Source: CAYWMD01 sp964458575 (lineage in GTDB: Bacteria > Verrucomicrobiota > Verrucomicrobiia > Limisphaerales > JADLHS01). From it: a DNA stretch of 64,000 nt. The notes under the pieces were generated by a model. It saw only the letters and a program-made list of their open reading frames with translations, had not been told where the DNA came from and ran no database searches. Shown piece by piece: positions 17,859 to 26,854 of the stretch (positions are counted from its first letter, which is position 1; each line of letters opens with the position of its first letter). The position numbers were made by a program, and so were the translations under genes. The DNA is taken from contig CAYWMD010000029.1 in NCBI GenBank assembly GCA_964458575.1, forward strand, positions 13,297-77,296, given 5' to 3'.

Positions 17859-19381
17859 ATAATGTTGAGTTGGAGTTGGCAGATGAGAGTGTGCGATGCC
17901 GAGTTGTTCACGGGGTTCCAAATCGCTTGGAAATCCGGCTGGATTGAAACCAAGGGTGTCAACTGGAAGGCGTAGGTAGTCTCCACGCCATATTCGGTGG
18001 CGTGCGCGACCGGCTCCCGATTGGCTGCCGCCCGGTTCCAAACGAAACCTGCGGCGAGATAATCGTTGCCTCGCTCATCGGAAAGCCCAGCCGCTTTCAA
18101 CGGCCCCTGCAAAGCGAGACCCGTGCTCGCCTGCGCAGAGGCACCGTCCACCGTCACACTCGAACCGCCGACACCGAAGCGTCCGAACCACCCAAGCGGA
18201 GAGTCCGCCCCAAGCCGCTGCTGGGCGTTGAAGCCCACGCCAACCTGGGTGGCGCCATCCACCGTGGCAAGAAATGGCTGCACGCGGTAAACGCCCGGGC
18301 CAAGACCGAAGACATTCGCCGGGGTCAAGCCGAACTCCAGCAGGTAAGCCCAATCACGAAAGCTCAGGTCGTCGAACGGAGACTCCCCCGGTTTCTGATT
18401 CAAGGCGCCCATGCCAAACATGGCGTACCAATTCTTGCTGGGCTGGTACTGCAGGTTCAGACCGAGATTGTTGTACGGCAACGGCAGCACGATGTTCTTG
18501 TTGAAGGCGAAATTGAGGAATTGTCCGTAGCTGTTACCGGCATAGGTGTTGGCGTCAAAATAGTTGCCTTGGTTAACCATCCCGGCGAGCAACACCCACT
18601 GGCCGTCGAGCAACGACTGCTGCCAGGCCAGTTCCTGAACCCAAATGCCGTTGGGTCCGTAAATGTTGGCGTTGGGGCTGGCGATGACGCCGAGGTTTGA
18701 CTGCGGAAGTTGGTCCCGGCTATTGGCGGACAAACCAAGCTGAACGTTCGCTTGAAAACTCAGCCATGTGGCTCGGCCTTCGCTTGGCGCTTCCGTAAGG
18801 GCCCACTTGCTGGCGAACGAGGCGGTGTAGTAATCGAGGGCGCTCGCGCCGTTCGCGGTGTCCGTCATGCTGAGGATGGTCACTGCTTGATTGAAGGAGT
18901 AGCGCAGGCCCAGATCGCTGAACCGGTACTTCGCCACCTGCGGGTACCGGCTGAGTGGGTCGCCAGGAAAAAGCGCTCCGGGTTGAAGGTCGCTGTTGCC
19001 CTTTTCATCCAGCCCGGCAAGGTAGGGCATCAGCACCGGGGGCGTGGGCGGAAACCACTCCCGGGCGGGCTTGCTTTCCTCGATGCGTTGTCGCACCGCT
19101 TCTGGTTGCGGCGTGCCAGGTGGAGTATTGGGGATCTGATTGCGAAAGCCGGTGGTTGCCGGCGGGTAGAGCGAGGGACTCACTTCGTTGGTCGAAGCGC
19201 GCACAACATTCCCGAAACGATCAATCAGCAGCAGGTTGGTGCTACTGTTTGCCGTCGCAGCCGACAACTGCGCGCCCGCGATTCCAGTCTCCGACAGTGT
19301 AGCCAACGTGACCGCAGTGACGAATGCTCGGGCAGCTTGCCGTTGCCAATTCTGTCTCATCCTGTCCATCCGTTGGCTCAT
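17852..19381 (-). CDS. OprB-type carbohydrate-selective porin
   Basis: 509 residues with an N-terminal signal region (~15-37, ARAFVTAVTLATLSETGIAGA). It resembles OprB-like porins: 'VYRVQPFLATVDGATQ' and 'GLGWFGRFG'-type strands (here PLGWFGRFGVGG), amphipathic strands throughout, and a C-terminal aromatic (L-Q-L-N-I-I-W) as needed for outer-membrane assembly. The family admits mono- and oligosaccharides. It overlaps the aquaporin gene upstream (ATGA at 19378-19381) and the GH13 gene downstream, making a tightly coupled uptake-and-hydrolysis operon. Confidence 0.82.
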   Translation of the reverse strand: MSQRMDRMRQNWQRQAARAFVTAVTLATLSETGIAGAQLSAATANSSTNLLLIDRFGNVVRASTNEVSPSLYPPATTGFRNQIPNTPPGTPQPEAVRQRIEESKPAREWFPPTPPVLMPYLAGLDEKGNSDLQPGALFPGDPLSRYPQVAKYRFSDLGLRYSFNQAVTILSMTDTANGASALDYYTASFASKWALTEAPSEGRATWLSFQANVQLGLSANSRDQLPQSNLGVIASPNANIYGPNGIWVQELAWQQSLLDGQWVLLAGMVNQGNYFDANTYAGNSYGQFLNFAFNKNIVLPLPYNNLGLNLQYQPSKNWYAMFGMGALNQKPGESPFDDLSFRDWAYLLEFGLTPANVFGLGPGVYRVQPFLATVDGATQVGVGFNAQQRLGADSPLGWFGRFGVGGSSVTVDGASAQASTGLALQGPLKAAGLSDERGNDYLAAGFVWNRAAANREPVAHATEYGVETTYAFQLTPLVSIQPDFQAIWNPVNNSASHTLICQLQLNIIW

Positions 19382-20157
19382 TTTCTTCGGAAGATGCCAT
19401 CGTGGTCGGCATCGAAGTGGTAGAGCTTGGCGACCTCAATCCGCCGGGCCAGGAAACTGCAAGCAACCAGGGCCAGGGTCATCCCTACCAGCGGCCCAAC
19501 CCAGTAAATCCACCAACCATTCCACAGTCCCGAGACGACCGCCGGACCGAGGCTGCGGGCGGGATTCGTGCTCGTCCCGGAAATGGGAGCTTCGAGGAAA
19601 ACCATGAGGCTATACAGCGGCGGAAAAATGGCCGGCGTGAAGGAACGGATCCGCCGGAAAGCAAGGAACACCGTCAGCAGCGCCACCATGACGAAGGTTG
19701 TGACCACCTCACCGACGAAAGCAGAAAACTCCGACCACCCTTGCCCCGGTATGGTCGCACCAAACATCACGCTCCGGCCAATCGAGCCCCAAGCCAACAG
19801 TGGAATACAGCCGATGATTCCTCCCACGCACTGGGCCAGGATGTAACCGAGAGCGACACGGGTACTGATCTTTTGCATGAACCGGAAGCCCAGGGTGACC
19901 GCCGGATTGATGTGAGCGCCGCTGATCTTTCCGACCGGCGAGAGCGCAATGAGGGCGCCGGTCGTGCCGAAGAGAAACCCGGTGATGAGCCGGCGAAGTC
20001 CTTCGTTCGGCACCGCCGCCGGCATCGGACTACCGGTGCCGAACATGAAGATCACCAAGGAAAGGCCGACAAGCACCAGCAGAGCGGTGCCGATCGCTTC
20101 GGACACGAAAGGTCGCCAAGGCAGCACCTCGGCGGGTCGTTGCTCGCTGGTCGGCAT
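19378..20157 (-). CDS. MIP-family aquaporin/glycerol-facilitator-like channel
   Basis: 259 residues with six hydrophobic segments and both half-helix motifs: GAHINPAVT (NPA at 84-86) and GTSTNPARSLGPA (NPA 198-200 followed by the selectivity-filter Arg 201). The residues around the filter do not decide between water and small polyols by eye. An inserted loop ('SVMFGATIPGQGWSEF') precedes helix 4. First gene of the overlapping aquaporin-porin-GH13-GH63 set, and 99 nt downstream of the dehydrogenase gene; it may supply water, glycerol or similar solutes to the cluster's metabolism. Confidence 0.85.
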   Translation of the reverse strand: MPTSEQRPAEVLPWRPFVSEAIGTALLVLVGLSLVIFMFGTGSPMPAAVPNEGLRRLITGFLFGTTGALIALSPVGKISGAHINPAVTLGFRFMQKISTRVALGYILAQCVGGIIGCIPLLAWGSIGRSVMFGATIPGQGWSEFSAFVGEVVTTFVMVALLTVFLAFRRIRSFTPAIFPPLYSLMVFLEAPISGTSTNPARSLGPAVVSGLWNGWWIYWVGPLVGMTLALVACSFLARRIEVAKLYHFDADHDGIFRRK

Positions 20158-20256
20158 GGAGGAGCTTCCGGCTTGCGTGGTTTGATCTTGGCTTATGACA
20201 GCTTTACGGCCAACCGGCGGCGGTGGCTGCCGCCGGTTGGCGCGAGCTCGTGAAGT

Positions 20257-21306
20257 TCAAATCTTGGAAAACTGAATCAGCACTTTGATGTCGTCCGGAG
20301 TCCTCGACAGTGCCTTTCCAAAATTCTCGGGCGTTTCACGCCGCGTAATCAGCCGACCCAACCAGGTACGGTCCGCGCGCGCGAGCGCTTCGGAAGCCTT
20401 GAACCAGTGCCGCTTGTTCGCGTTGACACTGCCGAACACCACGTTGTTCTTCAGCACCGCGCCGGAGGCCACGTCCGCCGACGGAATCTTGGGAACCGAG
20501 CCGCCATGGCCAACCCCCGCGAGGCAAAGGACGCCGCTCCCGGCGAGTGCGGGAATCGAATCCGTGATGACCTGGCCGACACCGGTACATTCCATGACGA
20601 TGTCCGGCTGAAATCCGATTTCACCAATGGCGCATGAGTGGTAGGTCGCACCCAGCGCGCGCACAATTTCGGGCTTCGGCCCGGACTGGGCGCGATCCAG
20701 CACATGAACCTCGAGTCCCAGTTGCTTGCCGAGCAGCGCCGCGAGCAAACCGATCGGTCCCGCGCCGGTGACCAGGGCGGTCTTTGGCTCCCAAAAGGCG
20801 CGCTCGCCTACGGCCAGGACGTGTTCCCACGCTTTCGCCACGACCGTCGTGGGCTCCAAGAGCACGCCCAGAATACCCAGCGTAGGGTCAAGCTTAATGG
20901 CGTATTCAGGCTCGATGCGCCAACGTTCCGACATGTAACCGTTAATCTGTTTGATGCCACGCTCGGTGTACTGGCCGTTGCGACACATATCCCACTCGCC
21001 CACGGCGCAATTCGGGCACGGAACTGGATCTGGGCGCCGGACGATGCCGACCACAAGGTCGCCCTCCTTGAGACCACTGGTCGGCCCCGGATCGAGGACC
21101 CGGCCCAGCGATTCGTGTCCGAGGACCAGGCGAGTCTGGCCGGGAGGAGCCCACCCGTATTTTCCATCGCTGATCTCGACATCGGTTCCGCAAACGCCAA
21201 CCGCCACGGCTTCCACCAACACGGAGCCGTAGTGGGGGTCCGGCTCGGGAATTTGCTCCAGCCGGGCGCTGCCTGGTTTCATGGGTTCAACTGTGATGGC
21301 TTTCAT
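20257..21306 (-). CDS. Zn-dependent MDR dehydrogenase, glucose 1-dehydrogenase-like
   Basis: 349 residues. Medium-chain dehydrogenase: catalytic zinc region GVCGTDVEI (37-45) and GHESLGRV (63-70), structural Cys set C-P-N-C...C near 97-108, and nucleotide loop TGAGPIGLLAALLG (~180-193). The pattern 'GHESLGRVLDPGPTSG' and the C-terminal K-V-L-I-Q-F resemble archaeal/bacterial glucose dehydrogenases that oxidise aldoses to lactones with NAD(P)+. In this cluster it may oxidise a sugar or polyol linked to the glycyl radical enzyme; that link is inference. Confidence 0.82.
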   Translation of the reverse strand: MKAITVEPMKPGSARLEQIPEPDPHYGSVLVEAVAVGVCGTDVEISDGKYGWAPPGQTRLVLGHESLGRVLDPGPTSGLKEGDLVVGIVRRPDPVPCPNCAVGEWDMCRNGQYTERGIKQINGYMSERWRIEPEYAIKLDPTLGILGVLLEPTTVVAKAWEHVLAVGERAFWEPKTALVTGAGPIGLLAALLGKQLGLEVHVLDRAQSGPKPEIVRALGATYHSCAIGEIGFQPDIVMECTGVGQVITDSIPALAGSGVLCLAGVGHGGSVPKIPSADVASGAVLKNNVVFGSVNANKRHWFKASEALARADRTWLGRLITRRETPENFGKALSRTPDDIKVLIQFSKI

Positions 21307-21323
21307 ATTTTGTGTTTTGTTTC

Positions 21324-22193
21324 TTACTTGGGTTGATTTGTTAAGCTGCCCGCCTGGGCGAGGCGTCCGTAATAGGTCGCCCCCGCCAGCGAGGAAATGG
21401 TCTGCATGATGACGCCAAGCGCGACCATCACGATCGCGCGTTGGTCAACGCCGGGAACCGCAAACAACGGTGCGAACGCGGCGCCGAGATTGCGCGTCGC
21501 CATTCCCAGCGCCAACACACTGCGTTGCCCGGGCGGCAGTCCGAAACTGAGAAAATAGGGAGCGATGGTGGCGAAGCCGAAAAACAGAATCTGCGTGCCG
21601 ATGGCGTAACTGCCCACGGCTCCCAGAAACTCCTTGCCGTAAACGACGACGCACAGGATGAGCATCACCACCGTGTCCAAGCCGGTGACTTTCTTGACGA
21701 ACGGATGCAGCTTCACCGCGACCGGTTCTGACCGGCGATGGATGGTCATTCCGATTGCCAGGGGCAGCAGCAAAAGAAACAGCAGCGGTTTCGCAATCGT
21801 CCAGGCGCTCGCGGAAAACCCCTTCTCCAGGAGTGGAACCGCAATCGGCATGTAAATGACGGTGACGACCGACGCCAGCAACATGAACGCGGCCGTATAG
21901 CCCAGGTCACCGCGCGCGCGCTCGACCATCGGTGGCAGGAACGGCGCGCACGGTGTCATACCCAGTAGGATCATGCCGACGGCGTAGGGATGCGCGATGG
22001 GGATGACATGCGCCAGCAGCCAAGCCAGTGCGGGGCACACGACGAATCCCCAGAGCAAACTGAACATCACGAAGCGTGGATTCCGCAATCCGGCCAATGC
22101 CTCGGTCAGCTTCAGCCGGAGCCCCATGTCGAGCAGATTGCCGACCATGAAGATCACCAGCGTGATCTTGAGCAGGACGTTGAGCAGTTCCAT
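21324..22193 (-). CDS. Bile acid:Na+ symporter (BASS)-family transporter
   Basis: 289 residues from the ATG at 22193 (a TTG two codons upstream opens the same frame). Nine or ten hydrophobic segments and the BASS fold hallmarks: GMTPCAPFLPPMVERA in the core region and 'GMATRNLGAAFAPLF' near the second crossover. Members import organic anions such as bile acids, pyruvate or pantothenate with Na+. Set between an SDR and an MDR dehydrogenase in the glycyl-radical cluster, it may move the substrate or product of that pathway. Confidence 0.82.
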   Translation of the reverse strand: MELLNVLLKITLVIFMVGNLLDMGLRLKLTEALAGLRNPRFVMFSLLWGFVVCPALAWLLAHVIPIAHPYAVGMILLGMTPCAPFLPPMVERARGDLGYTAAFMLLASVVTVIYMPIAVPLLEKGFSASAWTIAKPLLFLLLLPLAIGMTIHRRSEPVAVKLHPFVKKVTGLDTVVMLILCVVVYGKEFLGAVGSYAIGTQILFFGFATIAPYFLSFGLPPGQRSVLALGMATRNLGAAFAPLFAVPGVDQRAIVMVALGVIMQTISSLAGATYYGRLAQAGSLTNQPK

Positions 22194-22231
22194 GTTCAAG
22201 TTTTCCCGGGTGTTCGCTTCCGGTCACTTCA

Positions 22232-23071
22232 TTATTTCGGGGCCGCCGCTTTGGCCGCCGCCTTGGCCTGCTCTTCGGCCATGCGTTTGCGAACGATCGG
22301 ACGCAAGTCTTCACCGAAGCCAGTGAGCAACCCGCCGTCCACAGCCAGCAACTGGCCAGTGATCATGTCGGACTTGTCGCTCGCGAGAAACAGGGCGGCC
22401 TCGGCGATGTCGTCCAGATTGCAGAAGCGGCCAAGGGGCACCAGTCGCTTGATGAGCTTGTCGCGGAACTCCGGGGTCGTGTTTTTCTCCATCAGTGGCG
22501 TCACAACGCCGCCCGGACAGATTTCGTTGACGTTGATGTGATGATCCGCGACTTCCCAGGCGAGGTGTTGCGTGAGCCCCGTGACGCCATGCTTCGAGGC
22601 CGTGTAATCCACGCTGCCAAAGAAGGTCATGCGGATGCCCGCAGTGGAGGCGATGTTGACGATCTTGCCTTTGCCTTTGGCGATCATCGAGGGCAGCACG
22701 GCTTTGCAGCACAAGAAAACGCCTTTCAGGTTTACGCCCAGCACCAGATCCCATTGTTGCTCGCTCATCTCGTGCAACAGGCACGGCGCGCGCTCGATGC
22801 CGGCGTTGTTCACAAGAATGTCCACGCCGCCGAATTGCTGGGTGGCCGTCGCAACCATCGCTTCGACGTCCGCCGCTTTGCTCACATCGGCGCCCACGCC
22901 GATGGCTTTGCCGCCGGCGTCCGTGATTTGTTTCACCGTGTCGTTGCACGATTCGGCGGTGAGTCCATTGACGACGACGTTCGCGCCCTCGCGTCCGAAA
23001 GCGACGGCGATGCCGGCTCCGATTCCCCGGGCTGATCCAGTGATAATTGCGGTTTTACCTGTAAGTTCCAT
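22232..23071 (-). CDS. Short-chain dehydrogenase/reductase
   Basis: 279 residues from the ATG at 23071; a longer open frame upstream overlaps other genes and is not used. Classical SDR: TGSARGIGAG (~10-19), NNAG, catalytic Ser in IASTAG, YTASKHG (Tyr-x3-Lys), and PGGVVTPLM. Family members reduce or oxidise alcohols, sugars and ketones with NAD(P)H. The C-terminus adds an Ala/Lys-rich tail (EEQAKAAAKAAAPK). It sits 5 nt below the DUF2934 gene and 38 nt above the symporter, clearly in the same operon. Confidence 0.88.
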   Translation of the reverse strand: MELTGKTAIITGSARGIGAGIAVAFGREGANVVVNGLTAESCNDTVKQITDAGGKAIGVGADVSKAADVEAMVATATQQFGGVDILVNNAGIERAPCLLHEMSEQQWDLVLGVNLKGVFLCCKAVLPSMIAKGKGKIVNIASTAGIRMTFFGSVDYTASKHGVTGLTQHLAWEVADHHINVNEICPGGVVTPLMEKNTTPEFRDKLIKRLVPLGRFCNLDDIAEAALFLASDKSDMITGQLLAVDGGLLTGFGEDLRPIVRKRMAEEQAKAAAKAAAPK

Positions 23072-23076
23072 AGTAG

Positions 23077-23271
23077 TTATTTGTTGGTTGGTTTGGTCTG
23101 TTGAATTACTTCCCACTCGGCCTGCAGCCAGTGTTCGGCATCGCGCCCGTGTTCCCGCCCGTCCTTCTCCCACAGTTCGTAAGCGCGGCGGCGAATTTGG
23201 TCTTGGACATCGCCAGCCGACGGGACTGCCTGACGGGTTGAACGCGTGGTTTGTCTGGCCTGCTTTTTCAT
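23077..23271 (-). CDS. DUF2934 small protein
   Basis: 64 residues. A basic, Thr/Arg/Gln-rich N-terminus is followed by the DUF2934 signature: I-R-R-R-A-Y-E-L-W-E-K-D-G-R-E-H-G-R-D-A then H-W-L-Q-A-E-W-E. The domain is known from many soil and sediment bacteria but has no assigned function. It lies between the glycyl radical enzyme (12 nt upstream) and the SDR (5 nt downstream), so it is cotranscribed; a structural or DNA-related accessory role is only a guess. Confidence 0.85.
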   Translation of the reverse strand: MKKQARQTTRSTRQAVPSAGDVQDQIRRRAYELWEKDGREHGRDAEHWLQAEWEVIQQTKPTNK

Positions 23272-23283
23272 GGGATTGAGTGG

Positions 23284-25815
23284 TTAGCCGATTTGCTCTT
23301 CTGTCCGCGCGATGATCTCGGCCTGTTGCATCGGGGACAGGTCCACGAAATACGCCGAGTAACCGGCGATGCGGACGATGAGGTTGCGATATTTCTCCGG
23401 CTCTTTTTGCGCCGCGAGCAGCGTCGCGCGGTTGAGAATGTTGAACTGCACGTGCCAGTGCTTCAGTTCGCTCCACGTGCGGATGACCTGCATCAACCGC
23501 CGCGTGCCTTCCTCGCCCGCGACATTGGCGGGACTGAACTTCATATTGATCAAGTCCCCGCCTTTCTCGCGATAGCTGCGGTTGCGCGCCGCGGCAATGG
23601 ACGCCAAGGCGACGGTCGGCCCTTTTACATCCATGCCATGCGAAGCGGAGATTCCCTCGGCGAGATACTCGCTGGCCTTGCGCCCATTGGGCGTGGCCCA
23701 GGTCACCTTGCCGAGCGGCACGTGGAACGTGATGGGGATCTGGCGCAGCAGGAAGGCCTGGTTGTGCGGCTTGGGATGCTGGTGCAGCAACTCCAGCACG
23801 GCGGTTTCGATGTCGAATCCGATGGCATCCACCCAGGCAATGCCGTTGCCGTACTTCGGCGCGTTCAAACACATCTGCCGGATGGCTTCGTGTCCCTCCC
23901 AGTTGGCCTCCATCGCGGTGAGCAGCTGATCCCACCTGAGCTTCTTGGTCTCGAAGATGAGGTGCTTGACGGCTGCAAGGCTATCAATGGCCGTGCCCTT
24001 GCCGATCGCCTCGAACGTGCTGTGGTCAATCGCACCCTCGAACCATTCGCCGTGCGTGTGCAGATCGCGGCATTCGGCCATGGCCAGGTCATGCAGCATG
24101 GAGGTCGCAGGCGCGGCGAAGTATTGCGGCTTCAGTTTCATGGCCACGTGCTGCTGGACCAACGCGTGGCGCCCGAGGTGTTCGAGTTGTGTGCGGAAGG
24201 CGGCCCACACTTCGTCAAAGCTTTTCCAGGTGCGCGGGTCGGCTGTTTTCACGCCGAATTGAATGTCACGGAGCACTTTCAATTTGCCCTGTCGAAACGT
24301 CATTTCCGTGACCGAGCCGTAGTTGATGCCGCCACCCGCGGTCACGTTGGTTTCGCGATTGGGAAGCCGGTTCTCGCAACAACCCGAGATGTGCCAGTCC
24401 AGTGCCTCCTGCATTGTGGCGCCGTTGGCGAGGTAGAACGGGATGACGTCTTCGTCGTTGAGCAACTTGGGATAACCTTTGCCATCCTTGATGCACTCGA
24501 CCACGTTATGCAGAAACGCGTCGGGCGTGCCGGCGTGAATTCGCACGCACGGATCGGGGCTGGTGATTTGCAAGCCGCGCATGGATTCCAGGATGAGATA
24601 CGAAAGCTCATTGGTCGCGTCCCGGCCATCGGTCGTCTGGCCGCCGACGCAGACATCGGAGAATTGGGAGAACCCTTCCGTGCCGGCGGCGGCCACGGGA
24701 TTGAGTTTGATCTCGGTGACCTGCGACATGGCCAGCCAGAGACAATGGAACAATTCCATCGCCGAATCTTTGGTGATCCGCCCTTCAGCCAGGTCCTTGC
24801 GGTAGAATGGCAACAGGTACTGGTCCATCCTGCCCTGACCCATCGCGCTGCTGGTCTGCTCGACGCGATTGAACAATTGTCCCCACCACTGGGACTGGAT
24901 CGCTTCTCGAAAGGTGCGCGCTGGATTTTCCGGCACCCAGTTGCACACCTCGGCGATCTCCTGGAGTTCCTTTTTGCGCTGCGGATTCGCCTCCTTGCCG
25001 GCCAACTCCGTGGCCAACGCAGCGTAGCGTTTGGCCCAACTCGTCATCGCATCACACGTAATGATGACGGCTTCAAGGAATGGCTTTTTGTAAACGATGT
25101 CCCGTGGTTCCGTGAGTGCCGCCAGTTTGGCCTGGGCCTCCTCGCGGATGCCCTTCACGCCGCGCGTCAGGATCTTCTTGAAGTCCGGCGTCCAGTTCTG
25201 CGAGTGCCGCATCGGTGACGTGGACAAAACCACGCAGGTGTACAAGAGCAGATTTTTCGGGTCGGGCCCCATCAACTTGAACCGTGTCTCTTCTGGCAGC
25301 GCGCGGAAAAAGTTCGTTGCGTAGTCCTTGCCAGCCCAATAGGGCGTGAGCACCTCGTTGATGATTTTTGCATCCTCGTCAGTGACGGCGACCTCCCCCG
25401 GCTTGCCCTTGAGATTGCGGAACATTTCGACGCCGGAGGGCATGATGCTGCCGTCGAGTTCGGGATAAACGATGGCCCATCGCCCCAGCCAAGTGTTGGG
25501 CCGGCCGACGATCAGTTCATCGGGGAAGATCGCGATGGGCGCTTTCTCGACAAAATTCTTGAGCGCCTTCGCCCAGCGCAGCACCAACGGCTGGTTGTCC
25601 GTTTCCTTGAACGATTCGGTGAAGAGCACCGCCCGATCCAGGCTCACGCGCGGCGGGCCGTAGGCGCGAATGGCTTCATACAGTCGCACCACCCGGTCGG
25701 TAACTGCGCCGTGGATTACACTCTTGCCCCCGGCAATCGCCGCTTCCTGGGCGGAAAGCGCGGTGGCGGTGGTCGTTGTCGTTGGCTGGGTCGTAGGTTC
25801 AGTGGTGGCAGTCAT
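23284..25815 (-). CDS. Glycyl radical enzyme, dehydratase/lyase class
   Basis: 843 residues; GGAG lies 6 nt before the ATG. The C-terminal glycyl loop is V-R-I-A-G-Y-S-A-Y-F with the radical Gly at ~818. The active-site loop reads G-C-C-E (478-481). Cys479 with Glu481 fits the C-x-E motif of glycerol/diol dehydratases, choline and isethionate lyases; pyruvate formate-lyase lacks the Glu. Length also fits the dehydratase class. Residues 1-20 are a Thr-rich low-complexity stretch. The radical is formed anaerobically by the activating enzyme encoded 45 nt upstream. Substrate unknown: a diol, polyol or related compound is likely, and annotation as 'formate acetyltransferase' would be unsafe. Confidence 0.9.
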   Translation of the reverse strand: MTATTEPTTQPTTTTTATALSAQEAAIAGGKSVIHGAVTDRVVRLYEAIRAYGPPRVSLDRAVLFTESFKETDNQPLVLRWAKALKNFVEKAPIAIFPDELIVGRPNTWLGRWAIVYPELDGSIMPSGVEMFRNLKGKPGEVAVTDEDAKIINEVLTPYWAGKDYATNFFRALPEETRFKLMGPDPKNLLLYTCVVLSTSPMRHSQNWTPDFKKILTRGVKGIREEAQAKLAALTEPRDIVYKKPFLEAVIITCDAMTSWAKRYAALATELAGKEANPQRKKELQEIAEVCNWVPENPARTFREAIQSQWWGQLFNRVEQTSSAMGQGRMDQYLLPFYRKDLAEGRITKDSAMELFHCLWLAMSQVTEIKLNPVAAAGTEGFSQFSDVCVGGQTTDGRDATNELSYLILESMRGLQITSPDPCVRIHAGTPDAFLHNVVECIKDGKGYPKLLNDEDVIPFYLANGATMQEALDWHISGCCENRLPNRETNVTAGGGINYGSVTEMTFRQGKLKVLRDIQFGVKTADPRTWKSFDEVWAAFRTQLEHLGRHALVQQHVAMKLKPQYFAAPATSMLHDLAMAECRDLHTHGEWFEGAIDHSTFEAIGKGTAIDSLAAVKHLIFETKKLRWDQLLTAMEANWEGHEAIRQMCLNAPKYGNGIAWVDAIGFDIETAVLELLHQHPKPHNQAFLLRQIPITFHVPLGKVTWATPNGRKASEYLAEGISASHGMDVKGPTVALASIAAARNRSYREKGGDLINMKFSPANVAGEEGTRRLMQVIRTWSELKHWHVQFNILNRATLLAAQKEPEKYRNLIVRIAGYSAYFVDLSPMQQAEIIARTEEQIG

Positions 25816-25860
25816 AAATTCTCCGGGTGGTTTCTTCGGTCTGTGATCGAGTTTCTTTGG

Positions 25861-26850
25861 TCAGGTTGATTTTTCAGCAGCGGCAGGGTCATTCGGTTTG
25901 CCGCTGCGACCGAACGCCTCATCAATGATCGCTTGCAAGTGCGCGACCGATTCGGGCGTCGGCGATTTGAAATCCTCCAGCTCATAGACGCGACCGAGGA
26001 AGCCGTACTTCGATTCGCCAAAGCGGTGATAGGGCAGCAACTCGTAATCAATCACGTTCGGGTGCGGCCGGATGAACGCCAGCACGGCGCGGATGTGCGC
26101 TTCGTCGTCGTTCACGCCGGGAATGAGCGGTGTGCGCGCGATGAACTTGGTGTTGGGAAACGTCTCGTAGGCTTTCTTGAAGTTCTCGAGGATCCGCTGG
26201 TTGTCCACGCCGGTCCATTTCTTGTGGCGTTCGGGATCGGTGAGCTTGTGGTCGTGCAAGCAAACGTCCACATGCGGGAGCACTTTCTCAACGTTTGCCC
26301 AGGGCACATTGAAAGCGGTTTCAATCGCGGTATTGATACCACGCCGGTGCGCCTCTGCGAGCAGGGCTGCGGCAAAATCGGCCTGCAATTGACACTCGCC
26401 ACCGCTCAACGTGATGCCGCCGCCTGAGTCGCGGTAGAAACTGCCGTCTTGCTCCACCTCCGCAAGCACCTCGTCCACCGTCATGGGCACGCCGAACAGA
26501 TACAACGCCTGCGTGGGACACACCGCCGCCGTCTCGGCGCCGCAACCGCCGGCCAAATCCCAGTTCACGTGAACCCGGTCGTCGGGGCCGTCCACGACAT
26601 AGAACGCGCCTTCCGGGCACGGCGGCTTCAGGCACAGGCCGCACTGTTTCTGTCCGATGCACTTGGACGGGTTGTAGGCGAGTTCCGGTTTCGGATGGAT
26701 ACTCTCGGGGTTGCTGCACCATTTGCAGCGCAGCGAGCAGGCTTTGAGGAAAACGTTCGTGCGCATCCCCGGACCGTCGTGGGTGCAAAAGTGCTGGATG
26801 TTCAGCACAATCCCTTTTAACGCCGCCGAATGGTTGGTTGGAGCTTCCAT
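25861..26850 (-). CDS. Glycyl-radical enzyme activating enzyme (radical SAM)
   Basis: 329 residues from the ATG at 26850, chosen because GGGAG lies just upstream inside the end of the previous gene. Radical SAM motif C-S-L-R-C-K-W-C (CX3CX2C, Cys 38/42/45) binds the [4Fe-4S] that cleaves S-adenosylmethionine. An inserted ferredoxin-like region with extra Cys (CIGQKQCGLC, GGCGAETAAVCP) is typical of activators of the dehydratase-class enzymes and absent from PFL activase. Later motifs: LSGGEC, and the R-T-P-L-I-P-G-V-N-D strand. It generates the glycyl radical on the neighbouring enzyme. Confidence 0.92.
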   Translation of the reverse strand: MEAPTNHSAALKGIVLNIQHFCTHDGPGMRTNVFLKACSLRCKWCSNPESIHPKPELAYNPSKCIGQKQCGLCLKPPCPEGAFYVVDGPDDRVHVNWDLAGGCGAETAAVCPTQALYLFGVPMTVDEVLAEVEQDGSFYRDSGGGITLSGGECQLQADFAAALLAEAHRRGINTAIETAFNVPWANVEKVLPHVDVCLHDHKLTDPERHKKWTGVDNQRILENFKKAYETFPNTKFIARTPLIPGVNDDEAHIRAVLAFIRPHPNVIDYELLPYHRFGESKYGFLGRVYELEDFKSPTPESVAHLQAIIDEAFGRSGKPNDPAAAEKST

Positions 26851-26854
26851 GGCG

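Noticed and set aside
23251..25218. A 655-codon plus-strand frame opposite the glycyl radical enzyme
   Set aside because: Antisense shadow of a gene with an intact glycyl loop, active-site Cys and RBS.
23284..25815. Naming the glycyl radical enzyme pyruvate formate-lyase
   Set aside because: C-x-E in the active-site loop, the ~840-residue length and the ferredoxin-containing activase point to the dehydratase/lyase class instead.
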